Of a stretch of 64,000 nucleotides of DNA, positions 41,608 to 50,855 are shown one piece after another. Source of the DNA: HIMB114 sp008638005 (GTDB taxonomy: Bacteria > Pseudomonadota > Alphaproteobacteria > Pelagibacterales > Pelagibacteraceae); NCBI GenBank assembly GCA_032681305.1, contig CP136340.1, positions 1,054,001-1,118,000 on the forward strand, written 5' to 3'. Under the pieces are notes generated by a model. The model was not told the origin of the DNA, ran no database searches, and saw nothing but the letters and a program-made list of their open reading frames with translations. The position numbers were made by a program, and so were the translations under genes. Position 1 is the first letter of the stretch. Every line of letters starts with the position of its first letter.

Positions 41608-42002
41608 TATTTATCGTAACTTTTAACTTCCGAAATATTCGATCCAGATAATTGATTTATTTTATTTTTTATTTTAGCCCTGTTGTCATTTTCAATATAA
41701 ACACTTCTAGCTAGTTCAATGAATTTATCTCCAAAATCTTTGTTTCTTTCACAATCTCTTTTTCCATCCTCAATATCCCAAAGCATAGAATTAATTTTTT
41801 TTAAATCTTGGTAAAGTGATTGAATTTCTTCAGTCATAGTTACATCTTTTTTTAATGTTATATTCAGACTTTCTAGCTCTTTATTAACAATTTTGATTTT
41901 TTCATTATCTTTTAAGTTTTTTTGTTTAATTTCTAGTATTGAGATTTTATCAAGCAATTCCCCCACTGAGATTTCTGCATAAATTTTATTGGCTGAACTC
42001 AT
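41604..42002 (-). CDS. DUF6165 family protein
   Basis: This 132-residue helical protein matches the DUF6165 group, with IYAEISVGELLDKISILEIKQ at its start and INSMLWDIEDGKRDCE near the middle. Similar proteins are often found next to lipopolysaccharide-type glycosyltransferase genes, as here (GT9 gene divergent, 27 bases between starts). The function is unknown. Its end overlaps the Nit1-like gene by 4 bases. Confidence 0.75.
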   Translation of the reverse strand: MSSANKIYAEISVGELLDKISILEIKQKNLKDNEKIKIVNKELESLNITLKKDVTMTEEIQSLYQDLKKINSMLWDIEDGKRDCERNKDFGDKFIELARSVYIENDNRAKIKNKINQLSGSNISEVKSYDKY

Positions 42003-42029
42003 ATCTTATTGATAATAGTTAAATAGTTT

Positions 42030-42950
42030 ATGTCAAATATCTTAGTTATTAAACATGGATCATTAGGTGATATTGTTCAAATATCAGGAGCATTAAAAGA
42101 TATAAGAAATCATTTTCAAAATAATAAAATTTATATTTTAACAACTCTGAAATTTAAATTTTTGTTTGAATCCTGCCCATATATTGATGAAATCATTATC
42201 GATAAACGCCTTCCACGATGGAATTTCTTTTATTTATTAAACTTAATTAAAAATATTAGAAGTTATAACTTTGAATACTGTTTTGATTTACAAAATTCTT
42301 CTAGAACGAATTTTTACAGAAAAAATTTTAAAATTAATAATTGGTCATCTTCATTCACAATATTAAATCAAGGTGAGAGTAAAAAAGATTTTGATCAAGA
42401 GGGTGTTATACAAAGGTTTAAAGTCCAATTAGATCGCTCAAATATCAGCAATACTCAAAATGTTTTAAAACCTGATTTTTCTTGGGCTGTTGATGAACAA
42501 TTTAATATAAGTCATAAAAATTATTTATTTATTGCTCCTTTTTGCTCACCTAAACTTCAAAATAAAGTCTGGCCATATTTTAAAAAATTAATTGAGTTAT
42601 TGAAAATTTATTACCCGCAATACAAAATTTTAGCTGCACCTGGACCAAGTGAAATTGGAATGTGTAAAGAATTAGATTTAGAAATGATTTTAAATAATAA
42701 TAAACCTACAAATATAAAGCAGCTTGCAAAGATAATTAAAAATGCTTCTTATGTAATTGCTAATGATACTGGTCCAGCTCACATAGCTGCCCATTTAGGT
42801 TGCAAAGGTCTGGCTATTTTTGGTCCACATACTTCAGCTAAAAAAGTCAGCATTGTAACTGAAAATTTTCAAGTCTTAGAAGTTCCTGAATTAAAGAAAT
42901 TAACTGCAGAAAAAGTTTTAGATGTTTTAAAATCTAAAATTCCTACATAA
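42030..42950 (+). CDS. Glycosyltransferase family 9 (heptosyltransferase-like)
   Basis: This 306-residue GT-B protein shows the family start ILVIKHGSLGDIVQISGAL and the C-terminal nucleotide-sugar site SYVIANDTGPAHIAAHLGCKGLAIFGP. Such enzymes add heptose or related sugars to the lipopolysaccharide core. The middle part is variable. It lies beside a DUF6165 gene and near a GT4 gene, so a small envelope-sugar group is likely. Confidence 0.88.
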   Translation: MSNILVIKHGSLGDIVQISGALKDIRNHFQNNKIYILTTLKFKFLFESCPYIDEIIIDKRLPRWNFFYLLNLIKNIRSYNFEYCFDLQNSSRTNFYRKNFKINNWSSSFTILNQGESKKDFDQEGVIQRFKVQLDRSNISNTQNVLKPDFSWAVDEQFNISHKNYLFIAPFCSPKLQNKVWPYFKKLIELLKIYYPQYKILAAPGPSEIGMCKELDLEMILNNNKPTNIKQLAKIIKNASYVIANDTGPAHIAAHLGCKGLAIFGPHTSAKKVSIVTENFQVLEVPELKKLTAEKVLDVLKSKIPT

Positions 42951-43170
42951 AAAAATATTTATAAAACCCTATGACTGAAAAAGGGATTTGAAGTGCAAAG
43001 TTAGTAAGCACTGCCTTATCCTTATTGATATAGCCGTGTATCGTCCAAGCAATAATGCCAGGTCCGTGAAAAAAAATATTTAATGGATAAATATTTAGGT
43101 ACATCAATAATATTCCAATAAAAACTAAAGCCGTTCCTAACCATTTTAAATTTTTTTTTATAAATTCCAT
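42943..43170 (-). CDS. Small membrane protein, unrecognised
   Basis: This 75-residue protein has two to three hydrophobic helices (about residues 9-29, 34-45 and 55-73), a short basic N-terminus (MEFIKKNLKW) and a DKAVL loop. The pattern recalls small two- to three-helix proteins related in look to transporter fragments. I cannot assign a family. It ends 8 bases inside the 3' end of the GT9 gene and follows the GT4 gene by 4 bases. Confidence 0.6.
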   Translation of the reverse strand: MEFIKKNLKWLGTALVFIGILLMYLNIYPLNIFFHGPGIIAWTIHGYINKDKAVLTNFALQIPFSVIGFYKYFFM

Positions 43171-43174
43171 TTAA

Positions 43175-44272
43175 TTAATATATTAGATCCAAGTATTTTT
43201 TGATTTGCAAATCCCAAGAGAATTGTTCAGAAAATAATTTAGCTTTCTCACCCATCAGTTTATAATTATTATTTTCCATCATTTGTGTTAAACTTTTGTA
43301 AATTTCGTTATGGTTTTCACCATCACATAACAGTCCAGTTTCACCATTCTTAACAATATCTGATGCTCCGCCAGTAATACCCGCAATAGATGGTGTCCCA
43401 AATTTTGCAGCTTCTAAATATGAAATTCCAAAACCTTCAACAGATTTTCCCGCTTGAATTGACGGCATCACAAAAAAATCTGCAACTTTAATTAATGAGT
43501 TTTTCATTTCCTGAGTGACATCGCTTAAAAACATAAGATTTTGATTAAGCCCTAACTGTTTACTTTGTTGTTCTAGGTTTTGCTTTTCATCTCCATCTCC
43601 AACAATCACCATTCTAAAATCTTCATATTTTGCCTGAAAATTCTTTAAAGCCAGTAAAGTTTGCTCTAAGCCTTTTCGTTTCTCTAGGCGGCAAACACTG
43701 ATTATTTTTGGATGAGAGCTTTGTCCGTAAATATTAATTGCACCATTCTCATCTAAATCTTTATGATCAATCATATCTGTTCCAGGATTAATAATAATAA
43801 TTTTATTTTCAGGAATACCTTTTTCTATTGCAAGGTTTTTTGTAAAATTTGAATTTGCAATAATAAATTTAGCTTTAGATAAAGAATTAATCATTCTAAT
43901 GTTTAAAGGAGATTTAATTGGATGATTTATTTCTTTTCCATGTATTAGACAAAGTGTTGGGACGGAACTGCAAATATTTTTTGATAATTTTTCTAAACTT
44001 TTCCAATGATCAGAGATAAGCGCTGCAATACTTTTATTGTTATTAAAAAAGTCGTGAATTTGATTGGCTTTTCTAAATTTTCTTATGAATTTAAAACCTT
44101 TAATTCTCTCAATTTCATATTTTTGTTTTTGATCAAATGCTTTGGCATTAGGCTTATCTTCTGCATACACCTTAACAGGTCCATGTTTTGATAAATGGTT
44201 TGCTATATCAGTCATCAAAATTTGCATTCCACCTAGCTCTGGCAAAAAACTTCTTGTTGTGATTACAAACAT
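43175..44272 (-). CDS. Glycosyltransferase family 4
   Basis: This 365-residue GT-B enzyme has an N-terminal RSFLPELGGMQILMTDIANHL segment, the C-terminal donor motif ISVCRLEKRKGLEQTLLAL and the Glu motif VEGFGISYLEAAKFGTPSIA. It transfers a sugar from a nucleotide donor to a lipid or glycan. The acceptor is unknown. It sits directly after a thioredoxin-fold gene on the same strand. Confidence 0.9.
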   Translation of the reverse strand: MFVITTRSFLPELGGMQILMTDIANHLSKHGPVKVYAEDKPNAKAFDQKQKYEIERIKGFKFIRKFRKANQIHDFFNNNKSIAALISDHWKSLEKLSKNICSSVPTLCLIHGKEINHPIKSPLNIRMINSLSKAKFIIANSNFTKNLAIEKGIPENKIIIINPGTDMIDHKDLDENGAINIYGQSSHPKIISVCRLEKRKGLEQTLLALKNFQAKYEDFRMVIVGDGDEKQNLEQQSKQLGLNQNLMFLSDVTQEMKNSLIKVADFFVMPSIQAGKSVEGFGISYLEAAKFGTPSIAGITGGASDIVKNGETGLLCDGENHNEIYKSLTQMMENNNYKLMGEKAKLFSEQFSWDLQIKKYLDLIY

Positions 44273-44273
44273 T

Positions 44274-44825
44274 TTATTTCCACTTAATATTACAACCCAT
44301 ACTCGGATTTTGTTCTTGAGGCCCTTTTCCAGTGTCCGAAATAGTAATCATTGCTTTTAATAATTCATTCTCACTACCTTGAGTAGGTGTAAGATCTTTT
44401 AATTCTCGCAATCTGCCTCGGTACTGAAGTTCAAGATCTGAATTATATCCAAAAAAATCAGGCGTACATACTGCTCCGAATTCTTTTGCAACATTTTGAG
44501 TTTCATCGATTAAATAAGGAAAATTAAATTTATTTTCTTTTGCAAAAGTTTTCATATTTTCAAAACTATCCTCTGGATAGTTTTTTGTATCATTCGACAT
44601 AATAGCTATAGAATTAATATTGTAATTTTTTAATATTTCTGCAGTTTCAGAAATTTCTTTTGCAATAGCTTTAACGTAAGGACAATGATTACAAATAAAC
44701 ATAATCAGAGTTCCTTTTTCTCCCATTAATGATTTTAGATCGTAATGAATTTCATCAATATTTTTTAAATTAAAATCTTGAGCCTTTTCTCCAAAATTAC
44801 ACAAAGGTGTTTTTTCAAGTGCCAT
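44274..44825 (-). CDS. Thioredoxin-fold AhpC/TSA-type protein with NHCPYVK motif
   Basis: This 183-residue protein has a redoxin fold and the distinctive active-site segment LIMFICNHCPYVKAIAKE, with Cys-x-x-Cys (CNHC). AVCTPDFFGYN and YRGRLRE follow, as in the COG0526 group often called thioredoxin family protein. A disulfide or peroxide role is likely but unproven. Its start is 28 bases from the divergent gamma-carbonic anhydrase gene. Confidence 0.85.
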   Translation of the reverse strand: MALEKTPLCNFGEKAQDFNLKNIDEIHYDLKSLMGEKGTLIMFICNHCPYVKAIAKEISETAEILKNYNINSIAIMSNDTKNYPEDSFENMKTFAKENKFNFPYLIDETQNVAKEFGAVCTPDFFGYNSDLELQYRGRLRELKDLTPTQGSENELLKAMITISDTGKGPQEQNPSMGCNIKWK

Positions 44826-44853
44826 AAATATTTTTTTAATATATACGTTAAAT

Positions 44854-45366
44854 ATGATTCATCAACTTGGAGACAAAAAAATCACTCGAGATGGAAATAA
44901 TTGGATTGCTGATAGTGCTAAAGTTATTGGTGATGTACATTTAAAAAATGATAGCAGTGTTTGGTTCGGAGCAGTTTTAAGAGGAGACATTGAGAGAATT
45001 ACGGTTGGAGAGGGATCAAATGTACAAGATAACAGTGTTTTACATACAGACCCAGGCTGTCCAATTAACATCGGTTCAAATGTAACGATTGGACATCTTG
45101 TAATGCTTCATGGCTGCACAATTAAAGATGATAGTTTAATCGGCATTGGGGCGATCATTTTAAATAAAGCTGTTATCGGTAAAAACTGTATTATTGGAGC
45201 TAATTCTTTAATTGCAGAAAACAAAGAAATACCCGATGGATCTTTAGTTATCGGTTCTCCTGGAAAAATTATCAGGCAGTTAAAAGAAGAAGAGATTAAA
45301 GCCGTTAAAGAAAATGCACAGCATTACGTTCAGAATTGGAAAAATTTTGAAAAAAACTTTAAGTAG
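44854..45366 (+). CDS. Gamma-carbonic anhydrase family protein (YrdA-like)
   Basis: This 170-residue left-handed beta-helix protein has the hexapeptide repeats and metal His residues of the family: VWFGAVLRGDIERITVGEGSN as separate repeats, SVLHTDPGCP and IGHLVMLHGC. Members bind zinc or iron and may hydrate CO2. A TATACG box (44842-44847) ends six bases before the start, so translation is probably leaderless. It complements the beta-type protein at 36129. Confidence 0.9.
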   Translation: MIHQLGDKKITRDGNNWIADSAKVIGDVHLKNDSSVWFGAVLRGDIERITVGEGSNVQDNSVLHTDPGCPINIGSNVTIGHLVMLHGCTIKDDSLIGIGAIILNKAVIGKNCIIGANSLIAENKEIPDGSLVIGSPGKIIRQLKEEEIKAVKENAQHYVQNWKNFEKNFK

Positions 45367-45981
45367 TTAAGGTGTTATCCAGTCGGTTATAATTTCTTGA
45401 TCTTTAATTAAAATTTTTGCTCTACGATGACCTTGTGAAGCAAGGTATAACCATTCCATCTCATTGATTTTGCTTTCAATTACACAAAAATTATCAAAAC
45501 CAATTTCTGTATCTTCAATATTAGGGTTTTTCCCCTCAAGTTCTTTTGGATAGCCAGGATGCGGTGTATCAGAAACTGAACCTGGTGCCTGAGAGGCTAA
45601 ATAGCATTTTCGACTTATAACTTGTGTTTTTTCCCAAGCCTCTTTCGTCACTTCATCTTGATAGTGGATTGTAGCAACTCCTTTTGCTCGTACCTGAATT
45701 TTTCTCTTTTTATTATAAAATAAAAAATAAATATTATTATTATTTTTAAGAGCACTAATCTTGGAAGATCTTAAATCTGTGTGAAATCTTAAAACTCTTT
45801 TTTCTTTAAAAGCACCTCGTAAAACAACAATTCTTCCATCTGAGAATTCACCTTTGTTTACAATAACTGTAGGCAATCTAAAGTCTTCAGATCGATCAAC
45901 AACGCCTCTAGCTAACAAGGTCCAAATTTCATCAAAGATTAAATCTTTATTATTATAAAAATCTGGAACTTGTTCGCTCAC
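45367..45981 (-). CDS. Pyridoxamine 5'-phosphate oxidase-like flavin protein
   Basis: This 204-residue split-barrel protein has the PNPOx-like segments FRLPTVIVNKGEFSDGRIVVLRGAF, LRFHTDLRSSKISAL and ECYLASQ-like RKCYLASQAPGSV. It probably binds FMN. It may be a pyridoxamine phosphate oxidase relative rather than PdxH itself, since the conserved substrate residues cannot be confirmed. It converges on the gamma-carbonic anhydrase gene with no gap. Confidence 0.8.
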   Translation of the reverse strand: MSEQVPDFYNNKDLIFDEIWTLLARGVVDRSEDFRLPTVIVNKGEFSDGRIVVLRGAFKEKRVLRFHTDLRSSKISALKNNNNIYFLFYNKKRKIQVRAKGVATIHYQDEVTKEAWEKTQVISRKCYLASQAPGSVSDTPHPGYPKELEGKNPNIEDTEIGFDNFCVIESKINEMEWLYLASQGHRRAKILIKDQEIITDWITP

Positions 45982-45985
45982 TAAA

Positions 45986-46858
45986 TTACTTTTTTGGAAG
46001 CAGGGTGATTAGGCTTGAAGTATCAAAACGATTTCCACCATTTTTTTGAACTTCAGCATAATATTGATCAACAATCTCAGTTACAGGTAACTTTGATCCA
46101 TTTGATTTTGCTTCTTCCATTGCAATGCTCAAATCTTTTCTCATCCAATCTACAGCAAAACCATAATCAAACTTATCTTCAATCATTGTTTTAAATCTAT
46201 TTTCCATTTGCCAAGATTGTGCAGCACCTTTTGATATAACCTCAATAACATCCTCAACATTTAGTCCAGCGTTTTGACCAAATCGAATTCCTTCAGAAAG
46301 AGCTTGAACTAAACCTGCAATACAAATTTGGTTTACCATTTTTGCAAGCTGTCCACTTCCAGAGGTTCCTAATAATTTAATTTTTTTGCTATAACAATCA
46401 ATCACAGGTTCAGCTTTTTCATAATCTGACTGTTCCCCTCCAACCATAACAGTAAGAGCTCCATTTTCAGCTCCAGCTTGTCCGCCAGATACAGGTGCAT
46501 CTAAAAAACCAAATCCTTTTTCAGTTGCAATGTTAAAAAGTTCTCTAGCAACTTTTGCAGATGCTGTAGTGTTATCAATAAAGACTGCACCTTTTTTTAC
46601 ATTTTGAAAAGCACCCTCTGGTCCAGTTGTAACTTCTTTTAAGTCGTTATCATTACCAACACACGTAAAAACAAAGTCAGCTTCTTTTGCTGCTTCTGCA
46701 GGTGTTGATGCCGTCTTTCCTTTATAAGTTTGTGCCCACTTCTCAGCTTTCGCCGCAGTACGATTATAAACTGTTACATCATGACCAGCTTTTGATATAT
46801 ATCCAGCCATTGGAAAACCCATGACACCTAAACCGATAAAAGCTACTTTGTTTGACAT
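45986..46858 (-). CDS. Beta-hydroxyacid dehydrogenase (3-hydroxyisobutyrate/tartronate semialdehyde type)
   Basis: This 290-residue enzyme has the NAD motif VAFIGLGVMGFPMAGYISKAGHDV in its first 25 residues, the substrate motif LDAPVSGGQAGAENGALTVMVGG and the catalytic Lys region GQLAKMVNQI. It oxidises or reduces a small 3-hydroxyacid. The exact acid (3-hydroxyisobutyrate, glycerate/tartronate semialdehyde) is uncertain. Its AAAGGAG ribosome site occupies the 19-base gap to the divergent MFS gene. Confidence 0.9.
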   Translation of the reverse strand: MSNKVAFIGLGVMGFPMAGYISKAGHDVTVYNRTAAKAEKWAQTYKGKTASTPAEAAKEADFVFTCVGNDNDLKEVTTGPEGAFQNVKKGAVFIDNTTASAKVARELFNIATEKGFGFLDAPVSGGQAGAENGALTVMVGGEQSDYEKAEPVIDCYSKKIKLLGTSGSGQLAKMVNQICIAGLVQALSEGIRFGQNAGLNVEDVIEVISKGAAQSWQMENRFKTMIEDKFDYGFAVDWMRKDLSIAMEEAKSNGSKLPVTEIVDQYYAEVQKNGGNRFDTSSLITLLPKK

Positions 46859-46877
46859 TTAATACTCCTTTTTAATT

Positions 46878-48095
46878 ATGTTTAATTTTCAATTTTTAAA
46901 ATCAAATTTTCAATACCTTCTATTTGGTTTCCTGATGACTTTTTGTTCAAGTTTCGGGCAAACTTTTTTTTTAGGTATTTTTAATCCGTTTATAAGGGAA
47001 GATTTAAATTTAAGCCACTCTGAATTTGGCGGTATTTATTCTGCCGCCACTCTTGTGAGTAGTTTAACGATTATATGGTTAGGTAAAAAAATTGATGATT
47101 TTAAATTAAGAAATTTTGCAATTTTTGTTTGTATTAGTTTATTTTTTGCAGCAGTTTTTATGAGTCAGTTATCAAGCCTAGTACATTTATTACTAGCCAT
47201 TTTTTTTCTAAGACTTTTTGGCCAAGGACTGATGAGCCATACCTCAAGCACCGCTATGGCAAGATACTTTGATAAAAATAGAGGTAAGGCGCTTGGTGTA
47301 GCTTGGTTGGGTTTATCATTTGGTGAAGGAATTTTACCAGGTCTTGTTATTTTTTTATTGAATTATTTAGTATGGAAAAAAATATGGATTACTATTGCAG
47401 TTTTCTTAATTGTTTTTGTTTTGCCTTTAATTATATTTTTACTAAAAAACTTTGAAGATAACTCTGTTGAACAAGAGCAATCAAAAAAAAGTGAAAACAT
47501 TAAAAATTGGACTAGGCAGGAAGTTTTAAAAGATTTAAGATTTTATTTTTTATTACCAGCTGTTTTGTGCCCTGCATTTTTGATTACTGGAATATTTATC
47601 AACCAAATATATCTTTTTGAAAATTTAAATTGGGGGATTAACTTTATTGCTCCAAGCTTTACAGCTTATGCAATTTTTAGTGTTATATCTTTGCAATTAT
47701 CAGGATTTTTAATTGATAAATTTAGCGCTTTAAAAATATTACCTTTTTATTTAATTCCAATGATACTTGGATTATTATTTTCTCTGTTTTTTAAATTCGC
47801 ACTATCTCCTGTTATTTTTTTTATTTTAATGGCGATTACAAATGGGACATCCAATGTTCTGTTAACCTCAACATGGTCAGAGATGTATGGAACAAAACAT
47901 TTAGGTGCAATCAGATCTATTACGGTGTCTCTTATGGTTTTTTCAACTTCATTATCACCATTTTTATTTGGGTACTTAATTGATTTTGGATTTAACGCAA
48001 AAGACATCACCCTATTCATGGTTATCTATGCTTTATTTTCAAATGGCTTACTTTTACTAAGGTTAAAGAGTTATAAGCCGGTCATTAACTCTTGA
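46878..48095 (+). CDS. Major facilitator superfamily transporter
   Basis: This 405-residue protein has twelve predicted helices, with typical MFS segments: SSFGQTFFLGIFNPFIREDL, the first-half loop GKKIDDFKLRNF, and ARYFDKNRGKALGVAWLGLSFGEG, an Arg/Gly-rich motif common in monocarboxylate/oxalate-type carriers. The substrate is unknown. Its start is 19 bases from the start of the divergent dehydrogenase gene. Confidence 0.85.
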   Translation: MFNFQFLKSNFQYLLFGFLMTFCSSFGQTFFLGIFNPFIREDLNLSHSEFGGIYSAATLVSSLTIIWLGKKIDDFKLRNFAIFVCISLFFAAVFMSQLSSLVHLLLAIFFLRLFGQGLMSHTSSTAMARYFDKNRGKALGVAWLGLSFGEGILPGLVIFLLNYLVWKKIWITIAVFLIVFVLPLIIFLLKNFEDNSVEQEQSKKSENIKNWTRQEVLKDLRFYFLLPAVLCPAFLITGIFINQIYLFENLNWGINFIAPSFTAYAIFSVISLQLSGFLIDKFSALKILPFYLIPMILGLLFSLFFKFALSPVIFFILMAITNGTSNVLLTSTWSEMYGTKHLGAIRSITVSLMVFSTSLSPFLFGYLIDFGFNAKDITLFMVIYALFSNGLLLLRLKSYKPVINS

Positions 48096-48120
48096 ATTTT
48101 TTTATTAAAATCATTATAAG
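48092..48120 (+). promoter_or_regulatory. rpoZ promoter
   Basis: TTGAAT (48092-48097) and TATAAG (48115-48120) are separated by 17 bases, the ideal spacing. The rpoZ ATG is at 48130, only nine bases beyond the -10 box, so the mRNA should have a leader of zero to three bases. The -35 box overlaps the stop codon region of the MFS gene. Confidence 0.65.
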
Positions 48121-48129
48121 CCCTGCAGC

Positions 48130-48576
48130 ATGGCAAGAGTCACAGTTGAAGATTGTTTAGAAGTCGTTGATAATCAATACGATCTCGTAATTTTAGCAAA
48201 AGAAAGAACATTACAAATTGGAGCAGGGGATAAACCTATGGTTCCAGAGGATAATGACAAGAAGACTGTTTTATCTTTAAGAGAAATTGGCGATAAACTT
48301 TTAGATCAAAAATCTTTAGAAGCACAAACCATTGATCGAGCTAGAGAGCATCCGGAAGATGCTACCGAGCAAGAAGAGTACGATGCACCCGAAGGCGATG
48401 CGTTTGAAGAAATTTATAAAGGTGAAGTTTCTAAATCGGGTCAAGCAATATTGCCATCTAAGCGATCTCGAAAAGTCCCATCTCAAAACATGAAATCAAA
48501 TGATGATGTTGATGATGAAGAAGATTTTACAGATGAAGTATCTACAGACAGTAGCACTGAAGAACAAAGTTCTTAA
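48130..48576 (+). CDS. rpoZ: RNA polymerase omega subunit
   Basis: This 148-residue protein begins MARVTVEDCLEVVDNQYDLV, the omega signature, followed by LAKERTLQIGAG and TVLSLREIGDKLL. The C-terminal 70 residues are an acidic extension ending in Asp/Glu/Ser runs, longer than in E. coli (91 residues) and typical of alphaproteobacteria. The gene usually sits beside spoT or gmk, neither of which is here. It converges with a CoA transferase gene with 4 bases of overlap. Confidence 0.94.
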   Translation: MARVTVEDCLEVVDNQYDLVILAKERTLQIGAGDKPMVPEDNDKKTVLSLREIGDKLLDQKSLEAQTIDRAREHPEDATEQEEYDAPEGDAFEEIYKGEVSKSGQAILPSKRSRKVPSQNMKSNDDVDDEEDFTDEVSTDSSTEEQSS

Positions 48577-49718
48577 TTATTAAATTCTTTTAAAATTTTT
48601 TCTCGATGTTGGTCTAAGTCTGGGATGTCGCCGCGAGTTTTACCATCTTCATAGGATGACATTTTAATTGGATTTCCAGCCATTTTAAATTCTCCAATTT
48701 TATTATGCATTGCACTTACAATCATATTTCTAGATTGAGTCTGGGGGCTTTCAACCGCTTCTTTTATATTGTTAATGGGGCCACAAGGAATTTTTTTATC
48801 TTCTAGTATTTTACACCATTCAGCTGTTGTTTTATTTTTAAGTTTTTCTTCTAATATTTTTTTTAACTCTTCAATATTTTCATTTCTTTTTGAATTCGTG
48901 TTAAATTTTTCATCTTGATACAAGTTAAGGTCAAAAATTTTACACATACCTTCAAAAAGCTTATCATTGCCTGCAGCTATAATAATGTGACTGTCTTTTG
49001 TCTTAAAAGCTTCAAATGGAGCAATGGATGGATGTCTTGATCCCATAGGTTTTGGTATCTCACCTTTAGATAAATATCTTGCAATGGCATTTTCTAAAAT
49101 TGCAATTTGGCAATCAAGCATTGCCACATCAATATACATGCCACGTCCAGTTTTTTCACGATCATACAATGCAGCATTGATTCCAATCACAGTAAACAAT
49201 CCTGCAGTAATATCTCCAATCGAAGTTCCAACTCTTGTAGGTTCGCTATTAGGTTGACCCGTAACACTCATTAAACCACCCATACCTTGAACAACCATAT
49301 CATAAGCCGGCAATTCTTTAAGTGGTCCTGTCTGACCAAAACCTGAAGCAGATGCATAAATAAGTTTTGGATATTTTTCTTTTAGATCATCCCAACCATA
49401 ACCCCATTTATTTAAAGTTCCAGGTTTAAAGTTTTCAACTAAAATGTCAGCTTTACTTAAAATTTTTTCAAAAATTTTTTTATCTTCATCAACTTTTAAA
49501 TTAAGAGCGATACTTTCTTTGTTTCGATTAAGGGACATAAAGTATGCAGATTGATCTTCAACGAATGGACCAAAGCCTCTGGAGTCGTCACCAACTTCAG
49601 GCGCTTCAACTTTTATAACTCGGGCTCCAAGGTCAGATAAAACCATAGTACAATAGGGTCCAACCAACACTCTTGTTAAATCTAATACTAATAACCCTGA
49701 TAAAGGACCTTTATTCAT
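48573..49718 (-). CDS. Class III CoA transferase (CaiB/BaiF family)
   Basis: This 381-residue enzyme has GPLSGLLVLDLTRVLVGPYCTMVLSDLGARVIKVE in separate family segments, RNKESIALNLK, LVENFKPGTLNKWG and YDMVVQGMGGLMSVTG, with the catalytic Asp in AMLDCQ. It moves CoA between organic acids. I chose ATG 49718, since family members start just before PLSGL. It is divergent from the TRAP operon that includes malonyl-CoA decarboxylase, 64 bases away, suggesting it activates the imported acid. Confidence 0.9.
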   Translation of the reverse strand: MNKGPLSGLLVLDLTRVLVGPYCTMVLSDLGARVIKVEAPEVGDDSRGFGPFVEDQSAYFMSLNRNKESIALNLKVDEDKKIFEKILSKADILVENFKPGTLNKWGYGWDDLKEKYPKLIYASASGFGQTGPLKELPAYDMVVQGMGGLMSVTGQPNSEPTRVGTSIGDITAGLFTVIGINAALYDREKTGRGMYIDVAMLDCQIAILENAIARYLSKGEIPKPMGSRHPSIAPFEAFKTKDSHIIIAAGNDKLFEGMCKIFDLNLYQDEKFNTNSKRNENIEELKKILEEKLKNKTTAEWCKILEDKKIPCGPINNIKEAVESPQTQSRNMIVSAMHNKIGEFKMAGNPIKMSSYEDGKTRGDIPDLDQHREKILKEFNN

Positions 49719-49782
49719 TGTTGATCTTGATATCAAAATATAGTTCAATAGCCAATAATTTAACTAACAAGGGGAGAAACAA

Positions 49783-50811
49783 ATGAAAAAAATTTCGACT
49801 TATTTCTTGTCTGCTATTTTTTTGCTGACTTCTTTTTTATTTATTACTCAATGTGATAAACCTGAAAAGAAAGTTACATTAAAAGCAAGTCATCAGTGGC
49901 CAGGAACTAAAAGAAAAGACGGTAAGTTTGATGTACGACATGAAATGGTACAGATCATTGCTGATGAAATGAAAAAAGCAAACGTTGGAGTGGATGTTAG
50001 GATCTATCCAGCAAAATCACTTTATAAACCAAAAGAGCAGTGGAAGCCTATGACGACTGGTCAGCTGGATATTTCAGCTTTCCCTTTAGCTTATGCTGCA
50101 AAATTCCACCCAGAATTTGACATTACGTTAATGCCTGGAATGGTTAAAAACCACAAACACGCTCTTAGAGTTAATAACTCGCCAATGATGAAGACGATTA
50201 AAAAGATCATCAATGATGCAGGTGTAGTGGTACTGTCTGATGCTTGGTTAGCTGGCGGTTTCGTATCTAAAAAAAATTGTATTACGAATCCTGAAAGCGT
50301 TAAAGGTCAAGTATTTAGAGCAGCGGGTAAAGCATTTAACCAAATGTTAGAAGGTGCGGGATCTGGTATTCAGTCAATGCCATCTTCTGAAATTTATAAT
50401 GGTCTACAAACTGGAGTTCTTGATGGAGCAAATACAAGTTCTGGAAGTTTTGTTTCATACAGAATTTACGAGCAAGTAAAATGTGCAACGCCTCCAGGGG
50501 ATTATGGATTATGGTTTATGTACGAGCCAATTCTTATGTCTAAACAATCTTTTGAAAAGTTAAGTAAGAAACAACAAGACGCTTTAATGAAAGCGGGTAA
50601 AGTTGCAGAAGAGTTTATGACTAGAGAAGCAGCTGGTTTAGACACAACTATGGAAAAAGCTTATAAACAAGCTGGTGTAAAATTAGCATATATGAGTGAG
50701 AGCGATTATAACGCTTGGATTGATATAGCTAAAAAAACATCCTACAAAAATTTTGCTGAAAAAGTTTCTGGTGGTCAAAAATTGATTGACCAAGCTTTAG
50801 CGGTAAAATAA
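49783..50811 (+). CDS. dctP: TRAP transporter solute-binding protein (DctP family)
   Basis: This 342-residue binding protein has an N-terminal export signal (hydrophobic 8-20) with a Cys at residue 24 that might be lipidated, although the lipobox is imperfect. Family segments include KASHQWPG, MPSSEIYNGLQTGVLDGANTSS, and FEKLSKKQQDAL. It is the SBP of the system completed by the next two genes and is followed by a strong hairpin. The solute is probably a carboxylate. The downstream malonyl-CoA decarboxylase gene hints at malonate. Confidence 0.93.
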   Translation: MKKISTYFLSAIFLLTSFLFITQCDKPEKKVTLKASHQWPGTKRKDGKFDVRHEMVQIIADEMKKANVGVDVRIYPAKSLYKPKEQWKPMTTGQLDISAFPLAYAAKFHPEFDITLMPGMVKNHKHALRVNNSPMMKTIKKIINDAGVVVLSDAWLAGGFVSKKNCITNPESVKGQVFRAAGKAFNQMLEGAGSGIQSMPSSEIYNGLQTGVLDGANTSSGSFVSYRIYEQVKCATPPGDYGLWFMYEPILMSKQSFEKLSKKQQDALMKAGKVAEEFMTREAAGLDTTMEKAYKQAGVKLAYMSESDYNAWIDIAKKTSYKNFAEKVSGGQKLIDQALAVK

Positions 50812-50823
50812 TATCTTCAAATT

Positions 50824-50855
50824 AATACCCCTGCCAAAAGCAGGGGTATTTTTTT
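50824..50855 (+). terminator. Intrinsic terminator between dctP and dctQ
   Basis: AATACCCCTGC (50824-50834) pairs with GCAGGGGTATT (50840-50850) around a five-base loop, and a run of seven T residues ends at the base before the dctQ ATG (50856). This is a complete intrinsic terminator. Partial read-through would give more binding protein than permease. Confidence 0.9.

Noticed and set aside
48560..48574. Small hairpin AAGAAC/GTTCTT between rpoZ and the CoA transferase gene as a bidirectional terminator
   Set aside because: The stem is only 6 bp, lies largely in the rpoZ coding end and has no T-run on either side.
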